The notes below the pieces were generated by a model. That model was given only the letters and a program-made list of their open reading frames with translations. It did not search any database and was not told the DNA's origin. A stretch of DNA of 64,000 nt from positions 1 to 64,000 of the forward strand of contig CAWCUF010000004.1 in NCBI GenBank assembly GCA_963798745.1, written 5' to 3'. The position numbers were made by a program, and so were the translations under genes. This DNA is from Prado023 sp963798745. Its GTDB lineage: Bacteria > Actinomycetota > Actinomycetes > S36-B12 > CAIYMF01. This document shows, piece after piece, positions 16,057-23,887 of the stretch (within the stretch, counting starts at the first letter, position 1; the number at the start of each line of letters is the position of its first letter).

Positions 16057-17457
16057 TCAGAGCCCGAGGCGACGCAGCGTGCCCTTGCCCGGGATCCCGT
16101 CGGCGTCAGAACCGGACCAGCCCTGCGACTTCTGGAACTTCTTCACAGCCTTCTTCGTCTTGGGCCCGAAGTACCCGGTGGGCCCGGCGGGGATCGAGTA
16201 GCCGCGCTTGATCAGCGCCTGCTGGAGCTTGTACACGAGGATCCCCTTCTTGGGGTTCCACGCGGTCGACCCGCCCGACTTCGACGTCTTCGGCGCCGGC
16301 TTCGGCGTCGCGGGGCTCCTGCTCGCCGTCGAGGAGGTGGCCTTCGACGACCCGCTCCCGGTGACACCCAGCTTCTTGAGCGTCGACGCACCGGGAATGC
16401 CGTCGGCCTGCGACCCGCTCCAGCCCGACGAGCGCTGGTAGGACTTCACGGCCGCGCGGGTCCGGGTGCCGAAGTAGCCCGTCGGACCGGCGGGGATCGA
16501 GTAGCCGCGCTTGATCAGCGCCTTCTGCAGGTTGTAGACCAGCAGGGCGTCGCCCTTGTTCCAGGTCGAGGCCGACGCGCGTGCTACCGGCTTCGAGGTC
16601 GACACCTTGGCCGTGGCCGGCTGATCCGCGGCGCTCAGGCGCACGCCGAGCCGGCGCAGGGATTCCGGGCCGATGGAGCCGTCGGCCTGCGAGCCGCGCC
16701 AGCCCTGAGCTCGCTGGAAGGCCGCCATCGCGGCCGAGGTCTGGGCGCCGTACATGCCGGTGGCGCCCGCCGGGATCCGGTATCCCTTGGCGATCAACGA
16801 CTTCTGCACCGCACGCACCTGCGCAGTGGTCAGCCGGACGCCGGCGACGGTTGAGTTCACCGCGGGCCTGGTGGCAGCGGAGCCGAACCAGGACCGCGTG
16901 TCCTGCTCTGCAGTCCTGGTCCTGGCTTGGCCGTCCTCGCGCAGGTTGATGTGGATGTGGCTGGTGTGCGGGTCGCCGGCCTGGCGGCGCGCGGCCCAGC
17001 CATAGGTCCGGCTCCAGATCCGCCCACCGTGGATGACGTACCAGACCCGGGAGTCCCCGATCACGGCTTCGAGCACCGCCTGCACATCGGTACCGGCGGC
17101 CGTGATGTCCATGGCGTGCACGGCTCCACGCGTACCGAACACCGGCCCGGTGGGCATGCCGACCGGATTGTGGCTGTTGCGGGTGCCGTTGTGCCGAAGG
17201 TCCCCGATCACACCGTCACTGACCCGGCTGCGCCCCGGCCAGCGCGCGTCGATCTCCGAGCGCAGCTTGACCAGCGACGGTGCCGGGTACCAGGGGATCA
17301 GCGACATCGCACGAACCGAGCCCGATCCGGGTACCGAATCGGCACCGGCCAGCGGCAGTGGAACCGCGCCGGACGCCGCCGGCACTCCCGCGCCAAGAAT
17401 CACGGCGAACGCCACGGATGCTGTGACCCGTCGCCCCACCCCATGCTTGATAGCCAT
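16057..17457 (-). CDS. Secreted peptidoglycan-binding protein with M15-like region
   Basis: The protein is 466 residues from the ATG at 17457, which has GGAGGGG six bases upstream. Another ATG 18 bases earlier would put the ribosome binding site inside the gene. A signal peptide spans residues 1-30 (RRVTASVAFAVILGAGVPAASG). Residues about 55-200 contain SHNPVG, GAVHAMDITAAGTD and HTSHIHINL, a His/Asp/HxH pattern like that of M15 D-Ala-D-Ala peptidases. Three PG_binding_1 domains follow (each with KGYxIPAGxTGxxGxxT and a GWxGSxADGxxG turn) separated by Ser/Thr/Pro/Lys linkers. It probably binds and perhaps trims cell wall. The 271 bases up to the lactate permease gene hold divergent promoters and no recognised riboswitch. 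Confidence 0.82.
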   Translation of the reverse strand: MAIKHGVGRRVTASVAFAVILGAGVPAASGAVPLPLAGADSVPGSGSVRAMSLIPWYPAPSLVKLRSEIDARWPGRSRVSDGVIGDLRHNGTRNSHNPVGMPTGPVFGTRGAVHAMDITAAGTDVQAVLEAVIGDSRVWYVIHGGRIWSRTYGWAARRQAGDPHTSHIHINLREDGQARTRTAEQDTRSWFGSAATRPAVNSTVAGVRLTTAQVRAVQKSLIAKGYRIPAGATGMYGAQTSAAMAAFQRAQGWRGSQADGSIGPESLRRLGVRLSAADQPATAKVSTSKPVARASASTWNKGDALLVYNLQKALIKRGYSIPAGPTGYFGTRTRAAVKSYQRSSGWSGSQADGIPGASTLKKLGVTGSGSSKATSSTASRSPATPKPAPKTSKSGGSTAWNPKKGILVYKLQQALIKRGYSIPAGPTGYFGPKTKKAVKKFQKSQGWSGSDADGIPGKGTLRRLGL

Positions 17458-17728
17458 CAGATGCCCCTCCCGCATCGAACCCGTGACGGCCTTCCCCGAC
17501 TCGTCACGAGCAACTGCCCCGCGGCATACCGTGGCAGACACGCCGACCGGATGCAATTGCACGGCTTTCGATTAGCCGAGGAATATCGTCCGCATGGCTT
17601 AACGTCGCGCGCTTCAGTGTGCCCGAAACGCAATGGCCACCGCAGTCCCCTTCGCCCCGCGGACGCTCACGCGGCACCGATCCGGTGGCCTCGCTACGGT
17701 GGGCCCACGGCAACCGAAGGGATCGGGA

Positions 17729-19360
17729 ATGAACGTCGCCCAATGGATTGCGGCGCTCATGCCAGTGCTCTCCGTGGCCGTCCTGCTGGTCGTCCTGCGC
17801 ATGCCCGCCTCCCGGGCCATGCCCCTGTCGCTGGTCATCACGATCGCCCTGGCGATGGTCGCCTGGGGGGTCCCCGCCCGCCAGATCTCGGCGTCGGTGA
17901 TCGAGGGTTTCATCATCGCCGCGTCCGTGGTGCTGATCGTGCTGGGCGCACTGACGTTCCTGGGTGTGATGCGCGCAAGTGGTGCGCTGGCCCTGATCCG
18001 CCTCGATGTCCTGCGGGTGACCCCCGACAGCCGCATCCAGATGTTGTTCGTCGGCTGGCTGCTCGTGTGCTTCCTGGAGGGCGCGGCCGGGTTCGGGACC
18101 CCCGCCACGGTGGCCGGCCCCCTGCTGATCGCGCTGGGCTTCCCGGCCCTGGCCGCGGTCAGCCTGGCGCTGATGGCCGACGTCTCCGCGGTGACCTTCG
18201 GGGCGGTGGGCACGCCGATCATCGTCGGACTCACCCAGGGCACCGGGCGGGACTGGGCCAACCCGGCCGACGCGGCCGCGATGACCGACGTGGCCCTGAC
18301 CGCCGCAGCGATCGACATCGTCGCCGGCCTGACCCTGCCGCTACTGATGATGTGGTTCCTGACCCACGTGTTCGCGGCCGAGAAGGGTCGCAAGCCTTTC
18401 GTGGAGATGATTCCGCTGACCATTCTGGCGGCGCTGTCATTCTCGATCCCGGCCTATCTGTGGACCGCGGCCCTCGGCGTCGAGTTCGGCGGGATCCTGG
18501 GTGGGGCCACCGGGATGGCGATCCTCTACGTGGTGGTCCGGCTTGGTTTCCTGGTGCCCAAGGCGGCGTGGTCGGTGACCGACGGCTACATCGATCCCTA
18601 CGAGCTGGAGATGATGGTCGAGAAGACCACGGCCGAGGCGCAGGCGGCGCATCTGTCCACCTGGCAGGTGTGGGCTCCCTACGGACTGCTCACCGCGCTG
18701 CTGCTGCTGACTCGGGTCATCGACCCGGTGAAGGAGACACTGAACAGCTGGACGTTGGGCCTGGCTGACACGCTGGGTACCGGGATCACCGCGGGGTTCG
18801 AGCCGCTCTACTCCCCTGGGGTCATCTTCCTGGTCGTGGCCGCCTTCACCGTGTGGCTGCACCACCTGCCGATGGCCAAGTTGCGTGCCTCGGGCCGAGT
18901 GACGGCCGCCGCCGTCCTGGGCTCGGGCCTGGTCCTGATGGCCGCTGTGCCGATCGTGCGCGTGTTCCTGAACTCGGGGGTCAACTCCACGGGTCTGCAG
19001 TCCATGCCGCTGGAGTTGGCCGGCGCCGCCGCAGCGGGCCTGGGCAGCAGTTGGCCATTGGCCGCGCCGCTCGTGGGTGCGCTGGGGTCCTTCGTCTCCG
19101 GTAGCGCCACGTTCAGCCACCTGATGTTCGGCGAGCTGCAGCAGTCGGTGGCTCAATCCGTCGGGGTCAGCCCGGAGATCGTGCTGGCCCAGCAGGTCGG
19201 TGGGGCGAATGCGGGCAATGTGGTCGCGGTGACCAATGTCGTGACCGTGGCCGCCGTCGGCGGACTCCTGGGCCGTGAGGGTGCGATCATCCGCCTGACC
19301 GCCATCCCGATGGCGGCCTACCTGGTGATCTTCGCCGCCTTCGGGTTCCTGCTGGCCTGA
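17729..19360 (+). CDS. L-lactate permease (LctP family)
   Basis: The 543-residue protein has about 12-13 membrane helices and the family motif EGAAGFGTPATVAGPLLIALGF near residue 115, together with GxLGSFVSGS and the late segment QVGGANAGNVVAVTNVV. It should import lactate or glycolate with protons. The ATG at 17729 is preceded by AAGGGA and, about 30 bases upstream, by TACGGT as a possible -10. A possible remnant of a dehydrogenase gene lies about 2.7 kb downstream, but no intact lactate dehydrogenase is present in the window. Confidence 0.87.
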   Translation: MNVAQWIAALMPVLSVAVLLVVLRMPASRAMPLSLVITIALAMVAWGVPARQISASVIEGFIIAASVVLIVLGALTFLGVMRASGALALIRLDVLRVTPDSRIQMLFVGWLLVCFLEGAAGFGTPATVAGPLLIALGFPALAAVSLALMADVSAVTFGAVGTPIIVGLTQGTGRDWANPADAAAMTDVALTAAAIDIVAGLTLPLLMMWFLTHVFAAEKGRKPFVEMIPLTILAALSFSIPAYLWTAALGVEFGGILGGATGMAILYVVVRLGFLVPKAAWSVTDGYIDPYELEMMVEKTTAEAQAAHLSTWQVWAPYGLLTALLLLTRVIDPVKETLNSWTLGLADTLGTGITAGFEPLYSPGVIFLVVAAFTVWLHHLPMAKLRASGRVTAAAVLGSGLVLMAAVPIVRVFLNSGVNSTGLQSMPLELAGAAAAGLGSSWPLAAPLVGALGSFVSGSATFSHLMFGELQQSVAQSVGVSPEIVLAQQVGGANAGNVVAVTNVVTVAAVGGLLGREGAIIRLTAIPMAAYLVIFAAFGFLLA

Positions 19361-19435
19361 GCCGGTGCACGTCGGCCCACGGTGGCGGGGTGCGTACCAC
19401 GCATCGAGCCCGCTGCGGGTGGGATGCTGGCCCCC

Positions 19436-20461
19436 ATGCGCGCGTGGCTGCTGGACCGTCCCGGCTCGCCGGGATCCATGCGCTTGGCCGACCTGCCGAG
19501 CCCGTGGCAAGCCCCGGTGGTGGATCGTCGCGAGGTGGAGGTTCTGGTCGAGGTCGAGGCCGTGGGGCTCAATCCGGGCGACGTGCGCACGACCGCCCTG
19601 GGCCACCCCACATGGAACTATCCGTTCATCGCAGGCCTGGATGTCGCTGGGCGGGTCGTGGCGGTCCATGCCGAATCGGCGGCTCGACGCAACCACGGTT
19701 GGCTGTTGCCACAGCCTGGCACCCGGGTGGTCTTCCACCAGGACGTGCGCGAGGCCGGAGGCTTCGCCCAGTTCGTGGCCGTGGCGCCCGAGGCCCTGGC
19801 GGTAGTGCCGCCCGAACTGGACCCGATCGCGGCCGCGAGCCTGCCCAGCGCAGGGTTGACGGCCCTGGACGCGGTCGAGCGGCGGCTGCGTCAGATCTCC
19901 GGGCAGGTCGTGCTGATCCATGGGGCATCCGGCGGCGTGGGGTCGATCGCCGTGCAGTTGGCCAAGTTGTTCGGCGCCAAGGTCATCGCGACCGCGCGCC
20001 CGGAGAACGAGCAGGCCGCCCGCGCGCTCGGTGCGCTCTGGGTGCTGGACTATCGCGCCGCGGACTTCGCCGAACAGGTCCGCGCGATCGCCCCGAACGG
20101 CGTCGATGCCCTGATCGACACCGTGTCGACCCGGTCAGCCACGCAGGGGCTGGCGCTGCTGCGCCATGCCGGGCACCTGGTGAGCATCAGCGGCCGACCG
20201 GACCTCGACTCGATCCCGGCCTTCGGGCTGGCGCCCACGGTCTCCGAGGTGGCCCTCGGCGCGGCCTACACGCACGGCGGGTTCGAGGGCCGGCGCTGGC
20301 TGGCCCGGGGCCTGGAGCGCCTGATGCGCCTGATCGTCGAAGGACACCTGCACCCGCCGGACATCGAGGTCATCGCCTTCGAGGACATCCCGGCGGGACT
20401 GGACCGGTTGGCCACGGGCCAGCTCGATGGCAAGTTGGTGGCGAACCTGCGCTGGCGCTGA
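19436..20461 (+). CDS. Zinc-independent MDR oxidoreductase (quinone oxidoreductase-like)
   Basis: The protein is 341 residues from the ATG at 19436, which follows GATGCT by a few bases and lacks a Shine-Dalgarno sequence; an ATG 12 bases upstream is possible. The N-terminal GroES-like domain has GLNPGDVRT and IAGLDVAGRVV. The NADPH-binding Rossmann domain has VLIHGASGGVGSIAVQLAKLFGAKVIATA. There are no catalytic or structural zinc cysteines, which places it with NADPH:quinone reductases and related enoyl reductases. The substrate is not predictable. It follows the lactate permease by 75 bases on the same strand and ends one base from a convergent gene. Confidence 0.83.
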   Translation: MRAWLLDRPGSPGSMRLADLPSPWQAPVVDRREVEVLVEVEAVGLNPGDVRTTALGHPTWNYPFIAGLDVAGRVVAVHAESAARRNHGWLLPQPGTRVVFHQDVREAGGFAQFVAVAPEALAVVPPELDPIAAASLPSAGLTALDAVERRLRQISGQVVLIHGASGGVGSIAVQLAKLFGAKVIATARPENEQAARALGALWVLDYRAADFAEQVRAIAPNGVDALIDTVSTRSATQGLALLRHAGHLVSISGRPDLDSIPAFGLAPTVSEVALGAAYTHGGFEGRRWLARGLERLMRLIVEGHLHPPDIEVIAFEDIPAGLDRLATGQLDGKLVANLRWR

Positions 20462-20462
20462 C

Positions 20463-20858
20463 TCAGCAGCTCCCACCGGGCGGGCAGTACACCGGCAGTG
20501 CGAGCCACGGCAGGTAGGCCATCACGACGATGATGGTCAGGGACAGGAGGGTGCCGATCCAGATGCCCCGATACAGGTTCGCACTGCGCGCGCGGATGCG
20601 CGTCTCATAGCGGCGCACCCCCGCGTAGATCATCGCGGTGCCCAGCGCCAGGCCCACACCCAGGCCGATCTTGGCCCCCGTCGAGTCGAAGAGCCTGAAT
20701 CCGAGCTCCATGACCACCCCGCCGACGGTGGCCAGCACGATGGTGGCGACCGTGAAGGCCACGGCCGTGAACACCGAGGTCATCAGGGTGTCGGTGGCCA
20801 TCTGCTCGGGATCCGGCTCCGGGGCTGGTCGGGCAACCCCCTTGCTGGTCGGCGCCAT
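20463..20858 (-). CDS. Small membrane protein of unknown function
   Basis: The protein is 131 residues from the ATG at 20858, which has a strong AGGAGG four bases upstream. It has a polar N-terminus, then three hydrophobic segments (about residues 25-55, 62-78 and 100-122), and ends LPVYCPPGGSC with two cysteines. No family was recognised. A hyphenated palindrome, TGTGAG-N10-CTCACA at 20874-20895, lies just upstream of the ribosome binding site and could be an operator. Confidence 0.65.
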   Translation of the reverse strand: MAPTSKGVARPAPEPDPEQMATDTLMTSVFTAVAFTVATIVLATVGGVVMELGFRLFDSTGAKIGLGVGLALGTAMIYAGVRRYETRIRARSANLYRGIWIGTLLSLTIIVVMAYLPWLALPVYCPPGGSC

Positions 20859-20873
20859 GGTTCCTCCTGCGTG

Positions 20874-20895
20874 TGTGAGGTCCCACACTCTCACA
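20874..20895. promoter_or_regulatory. Hyphenated palindrome TGTGAG-N10-CTCACA
   Basis: The half-sites at 20874-20879 and 20890-20895 are exact inverted repeats with a 10-base spacer. The element sits 16-37 bases upstream of the start of the small membrane protein gene. The size fits a dimeric transcription factor such as a GntR or CRP-type protein, but the regulator is unknown. Confidence 0.35.
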
Positions 20896-20930
20896 TGGGC
20901 GCGCGGCCCGGTGGGATGCGCGATCGGTGA

Positions 20931-21059
20931 CTACGCCCGGACCAGTCGGCGGCGTTTCACGCAGTAGCCCGGGGGCAGCGTGCCGTCCTTGAGCATGCGG
21001 ATCGGACAGCGCTTGCAGCGGGGGCGGTCCTCGCAGCACTTCTTCTTCGGCTTCGGCAC
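20931..21059 (-). CDS. Small Cys-rich basic protein (42 aa)
   Basis: A GTG at 21059 opens a 42-residue frame with five cysteines: KKCCEDRPRCKRCPIRML, then LPPGYCVKRRR. The CC-x5-C-x2-C spacing plus a later Cys suggests a small zinc-binding fold, and the charge suggests nucleic-acid contact. TACGCT on the minus strand (21066-21071) lies six bases before the GTG, the same leaderless arrangement seen at many genes here. Codon composition is as GC-rich as in the neighbours. The function is unknown. A strong palindrome lies just upstream of the -10. Confidence 0.7.
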   Translation of the reverse strand: MPKPKKKCCEDRPRCKRCPIRMLKDGTLPPGYCVKRRRLVRA

Positions 21060-21080
21060 GCGCCCAGCGTAACGTCATCC

Positions 21081-21098
21081 GGTAAGGCCTGCCTTACC
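21081..21098. promoter_or_regulatory. Perfect palindrome GGTAAGGC-CT-GCCTTACC upstream of the Cys-rich gene
   Basis: Eight-base arms flank a two-base centre, too tight for a terminator hairpin but typical of an operator. It covers the -35 region of the Cys-rich gene and touches the stop codon of yihY. On the minus strand TAGGTAAGGC resembles one half of the DtxR/IdeR iron box, but the other half does not fit. A metal-responsive repressor is a guess. Confidence 0.45.
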
Positions 21099-22042
21099 TA
21101 CTCCCCCGGCCTGTCGTCCTGCGCTGCGAGGTCGAGGCCGACGTCGGACTCGCCGGCCGGTGCCACCGAGTCCGGGTGCACGAACCAGCCGCGCCGGATG
21201 GCCAGCGCCCCGTTGAACGCAGCACCGAGCATGAGTGCCAGCACGGTGACGTACACCCAGTACATGACGGCCACCGGGGCCGCGATGGCGCCGTAGACCG
21301 AGCCCGCCCGGAAGATCCACAGGAAGTACCAGCGCAGCAACCACGAGAAGCCGACCCACAGCACGATGGCGATCAGCGCGCCGGGGACGTCGGCCGCCCA
21401 GGCGGTGCGGTGCGGTACCGCCCAGTGGTAGAGCGAGACGATCAGCATCAGCACGACGCCGACCTGGGCCACGACGAGCAGCACGCTGGTCAGCGAGCCC
21501 TGGGCGCCGGGCGCCAGCCGCACCAGGAACGTCGGGCCGGCCAGGATCAGCGGGATCGCCACGATCAGCACCCCCAGGCCGCTGACGTACACCCCCAGGG
21601 ACAGCAGCTTCGTGCCGACGAAGGAGCGCAGGCCCTCGCGCCGGTACACGATCGTCATCGCGTTGATCAGTGCCTCGATCACCCGGGATCCGGCCCAGAT
21701 CGCGACCACGATGCCCAACAGGCCCAGGGTCGTCTGGCCGCGGCCGAAGACGCTGTCCAGCAGCGGCACCACCAGGTCGTCGATAGCCTCCGGGGTGAGC
21801 ACCTCCTCGGAGATCTCCACGACGTTGGCGCGGAACCGCCCCACCGCGTCCACCTGGACGATCGTCTGCAGCCGGGCCAGGCCGGCCACGATCCCCACCA
21901 GCAGCCACGGCAGCGCGAAGATCGCCCAGAACGACGCCTCCGCGGCCAGCCCGGTGATCCGGGTCTGGTAGGCCGCGATGAGCCCGTCGCCCAGGGCGCT
22001 GCCCGACAGCCGTCGGCCGGCCGTGCGCATCCAGTTCGACAT
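21098..22042 (-). CDS. YihY/BrkB-family membrane protein
   Basis: The 314-residue protein starts at the ATG at 22042 with GGGAGG five bases upstream. It has about six membrane helices and the family features: AAEASFWAIFALPWLL near the N-terminus, IWAGSRVIEALINAM, YRREGLRSFVGTKLL and the late YGAIAAPVAVMYWVYVTVLALMLGAAFNGAL. The family was once called ribonuclease BN, which is not correct for these proteins; transport or envelope roles are suspected. A TAGATT hexamer on the minus strand is a good -10 about 30 bases upstream. The gene is divergent from the ferredoxin reductase gene. Confidence 0.83.
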   Translation of the reverse strand: MSNWMRTAGRRLSGSALGDGLIAAYQTRITGLAAEASFWAIFALPWLLVGIVAGLARLQTIVQVDAVGRFRANVVEISEEVLTPEAIDDLVVPLLDSVFGRGQTTLGLLGIVVAIWAGSRVIEALINAMTIVYRREGLRSFVGTKLLSLGVYVSGLGVLIVAIPLILAGPTFLVRLAPGAQGSLTSVLLVVAQVGVVLMLIVSLYHWAVPHRTAWAADVPGALIAIVLWVGFSWLLRWYFLWIFRAGSVYGAIAAPVAVMYWVYVTVLALMLGAAFNGALAIRRGWFVHPDSVAPAGESDVGLDLAAQDDRPGE

Positions 22043-22103
22043 GACCGCCTCCCGAGGTCCCGCAGAGCAATCTAGCCGGGGCACGGGTTTCACCGAGCGC
22101 TAG

Positions 22104-22180
22104 GTCTTCCCGCAGCCGCTGGCCCACAACGAGCAGCGCGCGCTGGCCAACAGCGCCGGAATCGTCAAGGAGTACATCAC
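22104..22180 (+). pseudogene. Possible C-terminal remnant of an L-lactate dehydrogenase-like gene
   Basis: Between the divergent yihY and reductase genes one frame reads VFPQPLAHNEQRALANSAGI and continues VKEYITSVG. This resembles the last helix of lactate/malate dehydrogenases (LxxxExxALxxSAxxlKexi). A TAG codon stands directly before it (22101-22103), and no start, Rossmann fold or active site remains upstream. It may be a decayed gene end or a coincidence. The lactate permease gene nearby makes an ancestral ldh plausible. Confidence 0.3.
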
Positions 22181-22309
22181 CTCCGTTGGGCCTGTAGGGC
22201 GCAGTCGGGGCCCCACCGGGGCTGGCCGGCGCAGTCGAGGTGGTGCGCCATCGGCCGGGGTCGCTGGACTAGGTTGGGAGCCGATCCGCTGACCCCGCCG
22301 GGAGGCCCT

Positions 22310-23302
22310 GTGACGACCCACGAGTGCGACATCCTGATCATCGGGGCCGGCCCCTCGGGGCTCTACGCCGCCTACTACGCGGGATTCCGGGGCTGGTCGG
22401 TGGTCGTGATGGACGCCCTTCCCGAGGCAGGCGGCCAGATCACCGCGATGTACCCCGAGAAGGACATCTTCGATGTGGCCGGATACCCGACTGTCAAGGG
22501 CCGGGTGCTCGTGGAGAACCTGGTCGCTGCGGCTGCGCCGTTCTCGCCGACGTACCTGCTCGGCGAGCAGGCGGCCACCCTCGACGCCCCCCAGGAGGGG
22601 CCGGTCACGGTCACCTCGGACGCAGGCTCCGAGGTTTCGGCCAAGGCTGTCATCATCACCGGCGGGATCGGGTCCTTCACCCCCCGCGCGCTGCCGGCCG
22701 ACGAGGGCTGGGCAGGCCGTGGCCTGGTCTATTTCGTGCCGCGCCTGGCTGAGCACGCCGGCAAGGACATCGTGATCGTCGGTGGTGGGGACTCCGCCTT
22801 CGACTGGGCCTACTCGCTGGCGCCGATCGCGCGCAGCGTGAGCCTGGTGCACCGCCGCGAGCAGTTCCGCGCGCACGGCTCGATGGTCGACACGGTCCGC
22901 GCCCTCGGGGTCCGACTGTTCACCAGCAGCGAGGTCAGCGCCATCCGCGGCACCCCGGACGGGTCGAGCATCGCCGAGGTGCGGGTCACCCACAAGACCA
23001 CCGGTGAGCAGACGGCCCTGCCGGCGCAGACGGTCGTGGCCGCCCTGGGCTTCATCGCCAACATCGGCCCGATAGCCACGTGGGGCCTGGACCTGGCCAA
23101 GCGACACCTCGTGGTCGACACCGCGATGCGCACCAACCTGCCGCACGTGTTCGCCGCCGGCGACATCGTGACCTACGAGGGCAAGGTGCCGCTGATCTCG
23201 GTCGGGTTCGGGGAGGCCGCCCTGGCGGTGAACAACGCCGCGCCCATCGTCGACCCAGGCATGGGGATCTTCCCCGGCCATTCCTCAGGAGGTGCCGAAT
23301 GA
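22310..23302 (+). CDS. Ferredoxin-NADP(+) reductase, thioredoxin reductase-like type
   Basis: The protein is 330 residues from GTG 22310, with GGGAGG just upstream and TAGGTT (22270-22275) as -10. It has an FAD motif (IIGAGPSGLYAAYYAGFRG), an NADPH motif (IVIVGGGDSAFDWAYSL) and a C-terminal FAD loop (HVFAAGDIVTYEGKVPLI). It lacks the CxxC redox pair of thioredoxin reductases, which places it with the YumC-type ferredoxin/flavodoxin reductases. It would move electrons between NADPH and ferredoxin for biosynthetic or P450-type reactions. Its stop overlaps the carbonic anhydrase start (ATGA), so the two are co-translated. Confidence 0.85.
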   Translation: MTTHECDILIIGAGPSGLYAAYYAGFRGWSVVVMDALPEAGGQITAMYPEKDIFDVAGYPTVKGRVLVENLVAAAAPFSPTYLLGEQAATLDAPQEGPVTVTSDAGSEVSAKAVIITGGIGSFTPRALPADEGWAGRGLVYFVPRLAEHAGKDIVIVGGGDSAFDWAYSLAPIARSVSLVHRREQFRAHGSMVDTVRALGVRLFTSSEVSAIRGTPDGSSIAEVRVTHKTTGEQTALPAQTVVAALGFIANIGPIATWGLDLAKRHLVVDTAMRTNLPHVFAAGDIVTYEGKVPLISVGFGEAALAVNNAAPIVDPGMGIFPGHSSGGAE

Positions 23303-23841
23303 CCATGACTGATCAGGTTCCTGCGCCCGGGCCCGAGTTCCCCGCCCAGGCGTTCGCCGACGTGATGGACGCCAACGCCCAGTTCGCCACCGGGTTCGAG
23401 GGCCTGGGCCTGTCCGGGCGGGCGGCCAAGGGGTTGGCGGTGATCACCTGCATGGACTCCCGGATCAATCCGCTGCCGATCCTGGGCATGTCGGCCGGGG
23501 ATGTGAAGATCCTGCGCAACGCCGGGGCCCGGGTCACCGACGACGTGCTGCGCACGCTCGTGCTGGCCTGCTACCTGCTCGACGTGAACCGGGTGCTGGT
23601 GATGCCGCACACCCGGTGTGCGATGGCCTCGAAGGCAGAGGAGGACATCCACGCGCTCATCGGGGAGAAGTACGGCGTGGACACCTACAGCATCGAGTTC
23701 GCCACGGTGGTGGACCAGCAGGCCGCGCTGCGCCGCGACATCCGCCGGATCCGCAGCTTCCCGCTGCTGCCCCGGGACCTGGTGGTGGCCGGGGCGGTGT
23801 ACGACGTGGACACCGGACGACTGGACCCGCAGGACGCCTGA
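23299..23841 (+). CDS. Beta-class carbonic anhydrase
   Basis: The 180-residue protein has the beta-carbonic anhydrase metal site: CMDSR (Cys ligand and the Asp-Arg dyad) near residue 50, then MPHTRCAMAS (His and Cys ligands) near residue 100. It interconverts CO2 and bicarbonate. AGGAGG lies seven bases before the ATG, and the start overlaps the reductase stop by four bases. The protein is short compared with plant-type enzymes but normal for the compact actinobacterial subgroup. Some of these proteins are inactive as anhydrases, which sequence alone cannot exclude. Confidence 0.82.
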   Translation: MTMTDQVPAPGPEFPAQAFADVMDANAQFATGFEGLGLSGRAAKGLAVITCMDSRINPLPILGMSAGDVKILRNAGARVTDDVLRTLVLACYLLDVNRVLVMPHTRCAMASKAEEDIHALIGEKYGVDTYSIEFATVVDQQAALRRDIRRIRSFPLLPRDLVVAGAVYDVDTGRLDPQDA

Positions 23842-23868
23842 GGCCGGCGTCGACCGCAGCACCGGTAG

Positions 23869-23887
23869 GACGCCTGCTTCAGGCGTC
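23869..23887. terminator. Bidirectional hairpin between carbonic anhydrase and topoisomerase genes
   Basis: GACGCCTG-CTT-CAGGCGTC is a perfect 8-bp stem with a 3-base loop lying between two convergent genes, and it includes the stop codon of the topoisomerase gene. There is no U-tract, as is common for actinobacterial terminators. Confidence 0.65.

Noticed and set aside
17458..17728. ydaO (c-di-AMP) riboswitch before the secreted peptidoglycan-binding gene
   Set aside because: Cell-wall genes in actinobacteria often carry one, but the conserved core blocks could not be found in this leader.
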